Assembly (NCBI RefSeq): GCF_001625015.1
Contig: NZ_LVWJ02000014.1
Span: 1,860,001 to 1,924,000, forward strand
Origin: Lewinella sp. 4G2
GTDB lineage: Bacteria; Bacteroidota; Bacteroidia; Chitinophagales; Saprospiraceae
Length of the DNA stretch: 64,000 nucleotides
Direction of reading: 5' to 3'
The position numbers and the translations under genes are program-made. How positions within the stretch are numbered: the stretch's first letter is position 1; the number at the start of each line of letters is the position of its first letter. The notes beneath the pieces are model-generated. The model worked only from the letters and a program-made list of their open reading frames with translations, was not told where the DNA came from and did not search any database. Shown here one piece after another: positions 25,694-33,692 of this stretch.

Positions 25694-26073
25694 GGCTGAT
25701 CTTTTTGCGAGGCGATCCAACGCTCCAGTTCGTTGAGCTCTTCCGCCGTTGGCTTGTCATTACCTAAGGCCCGGATGGCCAGCCGAATGGGAGAGCCTGC
25801 AAAGGCCGTGCGGGAAAGCTTCTCCACGAGCGCCGCTTCGGTAGTTGCCCGGTCGGTTACGGCGGAGTAACGATGTTGCTTTCCGTCCCGCTTACGCGAA
25901 ACGAGACCCTTGCGGTGCATCCGTTGCAATTGGGTGAGGACGGTGGTGTAGCCTACTTCGCGTCCGGTACGCTTGCCCCAATCGTGGACTTCCTGTACGG
26001 TCGATTCAGGCCCCTCCCACAGGGCTTGGAGGAGGGCTAACTCGGCGTCGGAGGGTAAATAGTTATCAGCCAT
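25690..26073 (-). CDS. BlaI/MecI-family transcriptional repressor
   Basis: 127 aa winged-helix repressor. The helix-turn-helix region (AELALLQALWEG through GYTTVLTQLQRMHRKGLVSRKRDGKQHRYSA) is characteristic, followed by a C-terminal dimerisation helix. It should bind the two dyads immediately upstream and repress itself and the coupled M56 protease gene. ATG 26073 is preferred to the TTG at 26079 and lies only 3 nt after a -7 box, so the message may be leaderless. No beta-lactamase gene is adjacent. Regulon unknown. Confidence 0.93.
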   Translation of the reverse strand: MADNYLPSDAELALLQALWEGPESTVQEVHDWGKRTGREVGYTTVLTQLQRMHRKGLVSRKRDGKQHRYSAVTDRATTEAALVEKLSRTAFAGSPIRLAIRALGNDKPTAEELNELERWIASQKDQP

Positions 26074-26076
26074 GTA

Positions 26077-26107
26077 CAAAACTACGACTCGTGTAGTAGT
26101 TGTGCAA
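26077..26107 (-). promoter_or_regulatory. Promoter of the BlaI-M56 operon
   Basis: On the minus strand TTG (26105-26107) is followed after exactly 20 nt by TAGTTTTG (26077-26084), a full match to the Bacteroidota consensus. The box ends 3 nt before the BlaI ATG, which predicts a leaderless transcript. Confidence 0.8.
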
Positions 26108-26131
26108 GTATTTTACGACACTTGTCGTAAA
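26081..26131. promoter_or_regulatory. Two BlaI-type operator dyads
   Basis: Dyad 1, ACTACGACTCGTGTAGTAGT (26081-26100), overlaps the -7 box and fills the promoter spacer. Dyad 2, TTTACGACACTTGTCGTAAA (26112-26131), lies upstream of the -33 element. Their centres are 31 bp apart, three helical turns, and they share the half-site TACGAC. Placement and symmetry fit autorepression by BlaI. Confidence 0.82.
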
Positions 26132-26215
26132 TATTATGGGGCATACCTGATTTGGGGATAGTTGGGTAGCCTCCGTAATTTGCAGTGCCTAACTTTTATA
26201 CCTAACCCTACACTG

Positions 26216-27607
26216 ATGAAACAAGGCTATTGGCTTTTTCTTCTCCTCCTAATAAGCTATACTTCCTCTCTCACCGCCCAGGAAGTAGACCGCGAGCTCC
26301 TGATCAGCTTCGACCGGACCAAGCTCAATCTGGTACAAGTCCCTCACCGTATTACGGAGATCATTAGTTTGGGAGACGACTTTGCGCCGCTTGGCGTTGG
26401 GTACCGGGGGCTCGACTATACGCCTTACCTACTGTTTTTGCGAGAGGGGAGGAACTGGTCCTTCAACGACCTACTGAGCCGGACGATCCAGAACCAGCAA
26501 GCGCCGGAAGCCGTCTTGCGTATTACCGGTCTGACGGCCAATCAGCAGATCGGTTTTTCAGCCGTACGAATCAAAGTAGAGTTGGAAGCCGAGCTGCTTA
26601 TCCCGCAGCCTGATGGTGATTACCTGGCGTACGGGCCGGTACGTCACGTACAAATGCAAACCGGTGGTGGAGTCATCCGTAAGGGTGCCCCCCGGGAAAT
26701 TGCGGAACTATTGAAAGTAGTGGTGACGGAACTTTCCGCTATCGCTACGGCTGAAGAAGGGGGAACCCATCTGGCCAAAAGTGAACTTACCTCCGTACGG
26801 TCCACGTACCCCATTTCGGAAATACGAGCAAGTGACTTACCCAACGGTATCTTCCACACCTACATGGATTTCCGGGCCGGCGCGGTGGATACGACGCACG
26901 ACATTCAAATGCGCCACCAAAAGACCATCTATACGGACGATCAGGAGCAGGGTTTTGGCAAACTCGATTTCGATCGTCCGGAAACCCTGGATAAATCCGA
27001 ATTTCGGGGAATCTGGGGCGTGCAATACGAAGGCCAGACTGCGATCAATCTCATCGACGGGAACTTTTACAACCTTCGGCAAATGGAGGACGGTCGCTTT
27101 TACACGATGATCCCACCCAACTTCCTCACCTCGCGCTACGAGGGAAGCGGTAGCGTGGCTGCCATGAGCGGAGCGTTCGGGCTACTCGGTGGGCTAACGG
27201 CAGCCGCCTTCAATCAAATACGAGAAAAGAGTGAGATCACCTGGTTCGATTACGACCTGGCTTCTGGCCAACTCATTTCCGAGAATAGTGCAAGGGAGGC
27301 CGCCGGCGGAAAGTCCAGCCTTTACGTGGCCAGCTCTCACTTCAGTAAGACGAAGTTGAAATTGAACGTGGAAAGGGAGAACGGCGAAATGGTACCCATC
27401 AGCCCGGATGGCATGATTGAAGTAGGCGATTTACAATCTTTCCGCTTCCAGATTGGAGATGGGAAAATCATCACCGAAGCCGTACCGCCCGCCGAGGTAA
27501 ATGAAACCGTCAGGTTTGCACGGATTCTCGTAAAAGGCAATGGTAGTTACCGCATCGATTGGTTAGGGGGCGAATCCGCCGAAGCGGAAGTGGATAAACT
27601 TCGGTAG
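26216..27607 (+). CDS. Secreted hypothetical protein, 463 aa
   Basis: The signal peptide MKQGYWLFLLLLISYTSSLTAQ ends in a typical TAQ cleavage site. The mature part is a soluble, beta-rich protein of no family I recognise. A short hydrophobic glycine/alanine-rich stretch (SVAAMSGAFGLLGGLTAAAF, about residues 320-340) could be a membrane hairpin or an amphipathic segment. ATG 26216 is chosen because it opens the signal peptide; the upstream TTG is unlikely. It is transcribed divergently from the BlaI operon, so the dyads could also influence it. The gene ends 27 bp before a family B element. Function unknown. Confidence 0.75.
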   Translation: MKQGYWLFLLLLISYTSSLTAQEVDRELLISFDRTKLNLVQVPHRITEIISLGDDFAPLGVGYRGLDYTPYLLFLREGRNWSFNDLLSRTIQNQQAPEAVLRITGLTANQQIGFSAVRIKVELEAELLIPQPDGDYLAYGPVRHVQMQTGGGVIRKGAPREIAELLKVVVTELSAIATAEEGGTHLAKSELTSVRSTYPISEIRASDLPNGIFHTYMDFRAGAVDTTHDIQMRHQKTIYTDDQEQGFGKLDFDRPETLDKSEFRGIWGVQYEGQTAINLIDGNFYNLRQMEDGRFYTMIPPNFLTSRYEGSGSVAAMSGAFGLLGGLTAAAFNQIREKSEITWFDYDLASGQLISENSAREAAGGKSSLYVASSHFSKTKLKLNVERENGEMVPISPDGMIEVGDLQSFRFQIGDGKIITEAVPPAEVNETVRFARILVKGNGSYRIDWLGGESAEAEVDKLR

Positions 27608-27634
27608 CCCTCATTTTCTACCTCCCATCACTCC

Positions 27635-27652
27635 GCACCCGCGCCAGCGCCC
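27635..27652. repeat. REP-like element, family B
   Basis: GCACCCGCGCCAGCGCCC, followed by AAAT, lies between two convergent gene ends, a classic position for REP elements. Confidence 0.82.
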
Positions 27653-27671
27653 AAATGAACTTCCGCTAAAC

Positions 27672-28286
27672 CTACTGGATCAATCGCTCCATCTTCGCCC
27701 GGTTAAGCTGAGATGGGCGCTTAACGTCCCGCTCCGAAGTGCCGTCGGGCTTTACGATAGCGTAGAAGGGGTAGAAATTGCTGCGGAACGACTGCATGAT
27801 CTTGCTGTGCGTGAGGCGATCCACGAAGACGTGGGTGCCGGGGATCTCCTTGCTCTTGACGATGGATTCCCACCGTGCCTGGGTGCCCTTCGACGAGGTG
27901 CAGAGGTAGACGAATTCGACGGGCAGGCCGGCCGTCTCCGCGTGGAGGGCCTTGCTGGCGGGGAATTCGCCGATGCAGGGCATGCACCAAACGGCCCAGA
28001 GGTCGAGGTAGAGCGCCTTGCCCGGGTGGGCGTCGCGGATGCTGGATAGGATTTGCTCGGCCGTTACGTCCGCCGAGGGCGCGTACATGGCCGCGCCGAA
28101 ATCGTTCGGGATGGCACTACCGAGGCCGGCAACCGGCGTGGCCACGACGTGGTCATCCCCCGGGCTGGGAGGGTGCACAGTAGTGACGGGGCCTTCTTCG
28201 GCGGGGACGTCAGCAGCTTTAGGTGTACAGGCCGCGGTGGTGAGAAGAGCTAAAAGAAGGAAGGGGAGGAAGTACTGGTGACGCAT
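27672..28286 (-). CDS. TlpA/thioredoxin-like lipoprotein
   Basis: 204 aa. The N-terminus MRHQYFLPFLLLALLTTAAC contains a lipobox (TAAC), so the protein is probably membrane-anchored in the periplasm. The thioredoxin core reads ALYLDLWAVWCMPCIGEFPASKAL with the redox pair CMPC, and later the cis-Pro region FYPFYAIVKPDG. It would act as a thiol-disulphide reductase of exported proteins or cytochrome maturation. A -7-like TATCTTTA (28304-28311, minus strand) lies about 17 nt upstream. It is followed upstream by a second, longer thioredoxin-domain protein with the same core, suggesting duplication. Confidence 0.88.
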   Translation of the reverse strand: MRHQYFLPFLLLALLTTAACTPKAADVPAEEGPVTTVHPPSPGDDHVVATPVAGLGSAIPNDFGAAMYAPSADVTAEQILSSIRDAHPGKALYLDLWAVWCMPCIGEFPASKALHAETAGLPVEFVYLCTSSKGTQARWESIVKSKEIPGTHVFVDRLTHSKIMQSFRSNFYPFYAIVKPDGTSERDVKRPSQLNRAKMERLIQ

Positions 28287-28340
28287 GGGAATAAGTTGGT
28301 CGGTAAAGATAACGCGGGGCTAAAGAAGATGTGCGGCTAC

Positions 28341-29900
28341 TTATTTGGTGAGCGCCTCCCGCAGTTTCTCCCGTGTCAGGCCGGAGGGGCGGCCAACGTT
28401 GAGGTTCATTTCCCCATCGGGTGAGATCAGTACGTAAGTGGGGTAACCCGTGCTGTTAAACAGACTCAGCAACTCGTCGTGGAGCTCCCGGTCCACCAGT
28501 AAATGGGTGCCGGCGAGTTTATACTTATCCGTGAGTTCCTTCCACTTACCCTCAGTCGTTTTGCCGTACTGGGCGCAGAGGTAGATGAACTCGACGGGTA
28601 GATCCGTCGCTGCTTCGTGCAAGTCGTGGCTGGAGGGGAATTCCCCGACGCAGGGCCCGCACCAGGTCGCCCACAGATCGAGGTAGAGGTACTTGCCGGG
28701 GAAGGCCGCGCGGAGGTTGGCAACGAGGGTGGCGGCGGACTGGTTGTTGTCCTGAAAGTAGCGTTTGGCGTTGTAATCGGTGGAGTCGATTAGGCGGGCG
28801 AAATCACCGAGGGTTTGGCTGGTGGCCTGAATATCCTTTGCGGATTCAAGTAGAGTGATTTTGGCCGCTAGCCGATCCCGCTCCGCAGCCATTTCTGCCG
28901 CTACCCACGGTGTCGTGACGGTCGGGAGGGTAGCGTCGATGTAGGCCTTGTGCTCGTACGGGTCGTTGCTGGAAGGGAAGATCTTAAAGAGGTCGGTATT
29001 TTTTACACCAAAGTCTTGCGCCACGGCAGCACGGGTTCTTGCGTTGGCCTCCAGCATAGTTTCCTCAGGCAGTGGCTTGCCATCCGGATCCTCCGGTCGT
29101 TTTGCGTGTCGGTAGTAAAGGCCTCTGTAAAAGGCCGTCCCTTCGTGGTTAATTACTTGCGGCACGAACGCCAGAACGCGCTTTTGCAGGTCCGCCGGGA
29201 GGGGTTCCTCCGAACTACGGTAGGCGGAAACGATGAAGTAGAGATGGGCCCCTTTGAAGGAATTCCGCCAGTATTCCGCCGCGAGCGGGTGCGCCTTTTT
29301 TAGGGCGGGTTCTTCGGTGTCGTACCGGTCCTGGTACAACGAATCAATTTTGCGGAGCTTTTCTTCCAGTGGTAAATCCTCATCGAACGCGGTAGTAATA
29401 CCGTTACTGTTATAGTACTGGTATGGCCTCAATTCGATGCTATCATAAATGGCCAGGTAGCCGGCGCTCAGGTCGGCGCTTTCGCCGGAGAGTTTGGTAA
29501 CCGTGAGCTTAGCGTCGTCCTCCTCCGTAGCGGCGATGTACGCCATCTCAACGTGCAAATCGCCGGAGAGCACGTAGCCTTCGAAGAACAACTCACCTAT
29601 TTGCAGGTACAGATCGGCCAGTGGGTAACTGACCGGCAGCGGGTAGCTAAAGGTGCCATCCTCCGCTAAAGCAACCTCTTCGGAAATCTGGGTGCCGTTT
29701 GAGAAGGAGCTCGTGTACACGTCCAATTTGAGGTTCCCCAAGAGGCTATCCGGTAAGCCACTTATCCGTCCCGATAAAACGTGCGGAATATCGAGGGTCA
29801 CTTCCTGGTAGGCGGGGAGGTACGGGGCGGGGTAGGTGGTTTGGGCGCTGCCGCAGGTGCCAAGCAATAGGACGAATAAGCCAAGTAAGGCGATACGCAT
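28341..29900 (-). CDS. Exported thioredoxin-domain protein with N-terminal extension, 519 aa
   Basis: Signal peptide MRIALLGLFVLLLGTCGSAQ. The hydrophobic core is followed by GTCGSAQ, which could serve either as a signal peptidase I site (SAQ) or a poor lipobox (LGTC). The C-terminal 140 aa form a TlpA-like thioredoxin (KYLYLDLWATWCGPCVGEFPSSHDL, redox pair CGPC). The roughly 350-aa N-terminal part resembles the DUF4369-like and helical regions of Bacteroidota periplasmic thioredoxins. GTCGSAQ is encoded by a family B REP-like sequence (29843-29861). It lies head-to-tail with the smaller paralogue. Confidence 0.87.
   Translation of the reverse strand: MRIALLGLFVLLLGTCGSAQTTYPAPYLPAYQEVTLDIPHVLSGRISGLPDSLLGNLKLDVYTSSFSNGTQISEEVALAEDGTFSYPLPVSYPLADLYLQIGELFFEGYVLSGDLHVEMAYIAATEEDDAKLTVTKLSGESADLSAGYLAIYDSIELRPYQYYNSNGITTAFDEDLPLEEKLRKIDSLYQDRYDTEEPALKKAHPLAAEYWRNSFKGAHLYFIVSAYRSSEEPLPADLQKRVLAFVPQVINHEGTAFYRGLYYRHAKRPEDPDGKPLPEETMLEANARTRAAVAQDFGVKNTDLFKIFPSSNDPYEHKAYIDATLPTVTTPWVAAEMAAERDRLAAKITLLESAKDIQATSQTLGDFARLIDSTDYNAKRYFQDNNQSAATLVANLRAAFPGKYLYLDLWATWCGPCVGEFPSSHDLHEAATDLPVEFIYLCAQYGKTTEGKWKELTDKYKLAGTHLLVDRELHDELLSLFNSTGYPTYVLISPDGEMNLNVGRPSGLTREKLREALTK
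29843..29861. repeat. REP-like element, family B (in signal-peptide codons)
   Basis: GGGCGCTGCCGCAGGTGCC followed by AAG matches the consensus with one change. On the minus strand it encodes GTCGSAQ at the end of the signal peptide. Confidence 0.8.
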
Positions 29901-30028
29901 AACGAAAGGTGTTCAGATTCAGTAATAGGGTAGCCTAAAGTTACAAAACCGGTGGGGCTACCGTTGAGTCTTAAGGCGGGAAGAATAGCCCGGTCACCCC
30001 CTTTCCCCCGCTCCTCCCCCAAAACCTC

Positions 30029-30046
30029 GCACCCGCGGGAGCGCCC
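30029..30046. repeat. REP-like element, family B
   Basis: GCACCCGCGGGAGCGCCC followed by AAATT lies in the 284-bp divergent region between the thioredoxin gene and purF. Confidence 0.82.
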
Positions 30047-30112
30047 AAATTCCTAACATCTCACAAGTGACAATGTGAACAATCAACCCGTCTAAAGCCC
30101 GCAACGTTAAGC

Positions 30113-30120
30113 TATCTTTG
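30113..30120 (+). promoter_or_regulatory. Candidate -7 box for purF transcript
   Basis: TATCTTTG is a full match to TAnnTTTG. No TTG is visible at the expected distance upstream. It lies 8 nt ahead of the leader ORF start at 30129. Confidence 0.5.
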
Positions 30121-30128
30121 CACCCTAG

Positions 30129-30188
30129 ATGAGCGAGCCTGGAGACCGACTACGGACTACAGACTACAGACTACAGACTACTACATGA
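30129..30188 (+). CDS. Possible 19-codon leader ORF overlapping purF start
   Basis: ATG at 30129 opens MSEPGDRLRTTDYRLQTTT, and its TGA (30186-30188) overlaps the purF ATG (30185-30187) as ATGA. The body is the translated word repeat GACTACA. The first eight bases, ATGAGCGA, are identical to the start of purF, as if the start region had been duplicated around the repeat. It could couple translation to purF, or be accidental; there is no protein-level evidence. Confidence 0.35.
   Translation: MSEPGDRLRTTDYRLQTTT
30148..30183. repeat. GACTACA word repeat before purF
   Basis: GACTACGGACTACAGACTA and three further GACTACA-type words run directly up to the purF ATG. It is related in style to the ACTACCCG hairpin at 60040-60118. 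Confidence 0.8.
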
Positions 30189-32074
30189 GCGACGTAATCC
30201 ACCACGAATGCGGCCTGGCCATGGTCCGGCTCCGCAAACCGTTAAGTTATTACCAGGAAAAATACGGGACGCCGATCCACGGCCTCAAGTGCCTCCAACT
30301 GCTCATGCGCAAGATGCGGAACCGCGGGCAGGACGGCGCCGGCATCGCCACCATCAAGCTCGACCACCCGCCCGGCAAGAAGTTCATTAGCCGCAAACGG
30401 AGTAACGACAAGAACTACCTCGACCACCTCTGGAAGGGCGTCTACCGCCGCTTCGACGAGCTGACGCCCGAGCAACTGCAGGACGGCGACTACCTCAAAA
30501 AGAACCTCCCCTACACCGGGGAACTGATGATGGGCCACCTCCGCTACGGGACGCACGGCAGCAACGACATTGAAACCTGCCACCCCTTCCTCCGCCAGAG
30601 TAACTGGAAGACCCGCTGCCTCATCGTCGCGGGCAACTTCAACCTGACGAACGTGGACGAACTCTTCCAGGAACTCGTCGAACTCGGCCAGTTCCCCAAG
30701 GAAAAATCCGATACCGTAACGGTACTCGAAAAGATCGGCCACTTCCTCGACGACGAGGTGCAGCGCATCCACCAGTGGCACAAGCCGGATGGCTACACCA
30801 ACATCCAGATCAACGACATCATCGCCAAGGAACTCGACGTGCAACGCCTCCTTAAACGGGCCAGCAAGAAGTTCGATGGCGGTTACGTCATGGGCGGTAT
30901 GATCGGCCACGGCGACGGCTTCGTGATGCGAGACCCCGCCGGCATCCGCCCCGCCTTTTACTTCGAAAACGAGGAATTCGTAGCGGTGGCCTCCGAACGG
31001 CCCGCCTTGCAGACGACCTTCAACGTGCCCTTCGAATCCATCAAGGAAGTCACTCCCGGCCACGCCCTCATCATTAAGAAGGACGGTAAGGTCACGATGG
31101 AGCGCTTCATCAAGCCCATCCCCCGCGCCGCCTGCTCCTTTGAGCGGATCTACTTCAGCCGCGGCACTGACCGCGACATTTACCTGGAGCGGAAAGACCT
31201 CGGCCGCCTCCTCGCCCGCCAAGTCGCCGAAGCGATTGATTACGACTTCAACAACACCGTCTTCAGCTACATCCCCAACACCGCCGAGACGGCCTACATG
31301 GGCATGATCGAAGGCCTCGAGCAGGAGCTCACCGACTGGAAAGAGAAGGAGATCGCCAAACGCCAGAAGAAGGGCAAGAACGGGTTCAACAAGATCCTAA
31401 ATACGAAAGTCCGCAACGAAAAGATCGTCGTCAAGGACGGCAAGGCCCGCACTTTCATCGCCGATACCCAGAGCCGGGGCGATATGGTGAGCCACGTTTA
31501 CGACGTCACCTACGGCATCGTAAAGGATAACGTCGATACCCTCGTGCTACTCGACGATTCCATCGTCCGCGGCACCACGATGCGGGATTCCATCATCAAG
31601 ATCGTAAGCCGCCTCAAGCCGAAGCGCATCATCATTGTTTCTTCCGCGCCCCAGATCCGCTTCCCGGATTGTTACGGCATCGATATGTCCCGCATGGGCG
31701 AGTTCGTGGCCTTCCGCGCCATGGAGAACCTCCTCAAGGCGAAGGGCAAGAAGAAGTTGATGGACAAGGTCTACCGCAAGGCCCTCAAGGAATTGGAGAA
31801 GCCCAAGGAAAAGATGGTTAACGTCGTCAAAGAGCTCTACGACCAGTTCGACTACGCCGACGTCAGCGCCGAGATCGCCCGCATCATGACGCCCAAAGGC
31901 ACCATCCCGCAGGTGGACGTGATCTACCAAACCATCCCCGACCTCCACAAAGCCTGCCCCAACAACAATGGTGACTGGTATTTCTCCGGCAACTACCCCA
32001 CGCCGGGTGGCTTCAAGGTGGTGAACCGCGCGTTCGTGAATTATATGGAGGGGAGTGATGCGCGGGCTTACTGA
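30185..32074 (+). CDS. purF: Amidophosphoribosyltransferase (Bacteroidota long form)
   Basis: 629 aa. It catalyses the first committed step of purine synthesis, PRPP plus glutamine to phosphoribosylamine. The N-terminal Ntn glutaminase has its nucleophile at Cys9 (HHECGLAMVRL) after a short propeptide, with NRGQDGAGIA and GHLRYGTHGSND. The phosphoribosyltransferase half has the PRPP loop VLLDDSIVRGTTMRDS. Insertions (for example around residues 380-420, lysine-rich) make it longer than the roughly 500-aa enteric enzyme, as in other Bacteroidota. A leader ORF overlaps its start. The downstream region holds word repeats and an IS element. Confidence 0.93.
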   Translation: MSDVIHHECGLAMVRLRKPLSYYQEKYGTPIHGLKCLQLLMRKMRNRGQDGAGIATIKLDHPPGKKFISRKRSNDKNYLDHLWKGVYRRFDELTPEQLQDGDYLKKNLPYTGELMMGHLRYGTHGSNDIETCHPFLRQSNWKTRCLIVAGNFNLTNVDELFQELVELGQFPKEKSDTVTVLEKIGHFLDDEVQRIHQWHKPDGYTNIQINDIIAKELDVQRLLKRASKKFDGGYVMGGMIGHGDGFVMRDPAGIRPAFYFENEEFVAVASERPALQTTFNVPFESIKEVTPGHALIIKKDGKVTMERFIKPIPRAACSFERIYFSRGTDRDIYLERKDLGRLLARQVAEAIDYDFNNTVFSYIPNTAETAYMGMIEGLEQELTDWKEKEIAKRQKKGKNGFNKILNTKVRNEKIVVKDGKARTFIADTQSRGDMVSHVYDVTYGIVKDNVDTLVLLDDSIVRGTTMRDSIIKIVSRLKPKRIIIVSSAPQIRFPDCYGIDMSRMGEFVAFRAMENLLKAKGKKKLMDKVYRKALKELEKPKEKMVNVVKELYDQFDYADVSAEIARIMTPKGTIPQVDVIYQTIPDLHKACPNNNGDWYFSGNYPTPGGFKVVNRAFVNYMEGSDARAY

Positions 32075-32197
32075 GTAACGATTAACGATTAGTGAATAGT
32101 GATTAACGATTTGGCTGCCGCTGTTTCGTGCTGCCGCCGTTTCGTGCTGCCGCTGTTTCACGCTGCCGCTGTTTCGTGCTGCCGCTGTTTCGTGCTG
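32074..32197. repeat. Left half of an IS-split hairpin, with 16-bp tandem repeats
   Basis: A 22-nt word (32074-32095, TAACGATTAACGATT type) has its exact reverse complement at 33573-33594, on the other side of the IS. Next come five tandem copies of GCTGCCGCTGTTTCGT (32114-32193, with 1-2 changes per copy) and a partial sixth, cut by the insertion. Confidence 0.85.
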
Positions 32198-33528
32198 GAG
32201 AGTGTTCAGTGAACTGTGTCTGGTGATCAATTAAAATGCTTGGTGTACCGTTCCCCGAACGTTTCGCATAGTTCGCGGTGGATACTCGACCAACCTAGCA
32301 CGGACTTATTCCAGCTATCGCGTTTGCGATCCAAGGAGTGATAGAGTTGGATGAGCAGGGATCGGTCGTTCGGCCAGGCGCCCTTCGTTTTGACAACTCG
32401 CCGGATTTCACGGTTAAGGTTCTCGATCGCATTGGTCGTGTAGGTTAACTTCTTCAACGCCGGACTCAGCTTCATACACGTCATCAGCTCGTCCCAGTCC
32501 TTGCGCCAAAGTGCAACCACTAGATCATACTTACCCTGCCAGTAGTTACCGAAGTCCTCCAACCGGCGGCTTGCCTCGGCTTCGTTAACGGCATTGTAAA
32601 CCTCTTTTAGTTGACGCAGGACCTGTTTAGAGTCCTTGTCATCCAGTAAACGGAAGGTATTGCGGATCTTATGGACGACACAGCGCTGGATTTGCGTCTG
32701 TGGCCATGTCTGTGCAATCACACTTTTGAGTCCCGCCAGGCCGTCGCTGCAAGTAATCAGTACGTCCTCCAGCCCGCGCTGTTTGAACGACTCTAGACAG
32801 CGCGCCCACTCAACGGCGCCCTCGGTGCCCTGACCAGGGATAAGACCGATTACCTCACGCTTGCCTTCCAAAGTAATCCCATATGCGACGTAAAGGGCCA
32901 CTTTAGCTACCCCGTGTTCACGACGCACATCGATATGAATGGCATCGATAAATAGTACGACTAGGCAGGCTGGCAAGCGCCGCCTGTGCCAGTCTTCGAC
33001 CGTCTGCCAGGTCGCATTGATGACGCTCGAGATACGAGCCGTGCTCATCTCAGCACCATAGAGCTTGCTCAGCGTTCGGGTAATATCTTCCAAAGAAGAA
33101 CCGGAAGCGTAGAGTTCAATGATCTGCTCTTCGAAACCCAGGGCGAGTTGCCGACTACGTTTGCGCACCGTAACGGGCTCAAAGCGTCCGGCACGGTCGC
33201 GCGAGTAGTCGATGTCAACCGCACCGAGCGTGGTCTGCACCTCTTTAGTCAACTGTCCGTTGCGCTTGTTCGTCAAGCCTCGCTGTGCTTCGTCAGCCAG
33301 GTGGTCGTCCATCTCAGCGGCCAAGGCGGCTTCGATAAACTGAGCGATGAGGGGCTTAAGTAGCCCATCTTGCCCCGTAAGGGCTTGGCCTTTGATAAGT
33401 CCCTGGACAACTTGAGTGCGGTAGGCCTCGAAGTCAAACTCGGAGGCTTTGGTTTTTGATTTAGCTTGTGCCATAATCTGATATAACAAGTTTTGTCAGA
33501 CACAGTTCCTAGAACACTCTCCGTGCTG
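32191..33528. mobile_element. IS256-family insertion sequence with inverted repeats and target duplication
   Basis: The element runs from 32198 to 33521. Ends match over 26 nt at 23 positions: left GGAGAGTGTTCAGTGAACTG (from 32197), right (reverse complement, from 33522) GGAGAGTGTTCTAGGAACTG. CGTGCTG occurs on both sides (32191-32197, 33522-33528) as a probable 7-bp target duplication. Its exact length is blurred because the target is itself a GCTGCCG repeat. One transposase gene fills the element. Complete ends suggest recent, possibly active insertion. Confidence 0.9.
32227..33474 (-). CDS. IS256-family (mutator-type) transposase
   Basis: 415 aa DDE transposase. The catalytic acids appear in LFIDAIHIDV (first Asp), ITCSDGLAGL (second Asp) and TTNAIENLNREIRR (Glu), with the family signature GLIPGQGTEGAVEW and C..H in CVVHKIRNTFR. 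The N-terminal part (residues 1-110) is the DNA-binding region. ATG 33474 (MAQAKSKTKASEF) is preferred to a TTG at 33489. The frame is intact, with no internal stop. It lies within inverted repeats as expected for a single-gene IS. Confidence 0.96.
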   Translation of the reverse strand: MAQAKSKTKASEFDFEAYRTQVVQGLIKGQALTGQDGLLKPLIAQFIEAALAAEMDDHLADEAQRGLTNKRNGQLTKEVQTTLGAVDIDYSRDRAGRFEPVTVRKRSRQLALGFEEQIIELYASGSSLEDITRTLSKLYGAEMSTARISSVINATWQTVEDWHRRRLPACLVVLFIDAIHIDVRREHGVAKVALYVAYGITLEGKREVIGLIPGQGTEGAVEWARCLESFKQRGLEDVLITCSDGLAGLKSVIAQTWPQTQIQRCVVHKIRNTFRLLDDKDSKQVLRQLKEVYNAVNEAEASRRLEDFGNYWQGKYDLVVALWRKDWDELMTCMKLSPALKKLTYTTNAIENLNREIRRVVKTKGAWPNDRSLLIQLYHSLDRKRDSWNKSVLGWSSIHRELCETFGERYTKHFN

Positions 33529-33612
33529 CCGCCATTTCACGCTATCGTAACGAGCCATTCGTTACTCGTCAATCACTAATCGTTAATCGTTACTTAAAAC
33601 AGTCGTTAATCG
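33529..33612. repeat. Right half of the IS-split hairpin
   Basis: It continues the GCTGCCGCC word and then, at 33573-33594, carries the exact complement of 32074-32095, followed by another CGTTAATCG word. Before the insertion the two halves would have formed one intergenic hairpin between purF and the sigma-factor gene. Confidence 0.82.
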
Positions 33613-33643
33613 ATTATTCCCCCACGCTCGCCGATCAAATTGC

Positions 33644-33662
33644 GGGCGCTGCCGCGGGTGCC
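33644..33662. repeat. REP-like element, family B (consensus copy)
   Basis: GGGCGCTGCCGCGGGTGCC followed by A is an exact consensus copy, preceded by AAATTGC, 30 bp ahead of the sigma-factor gene. Confidence 0.85.
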
Positions 33663-33692
33663 ATGATATTGGGAACATAAAAGATCAAGCTT

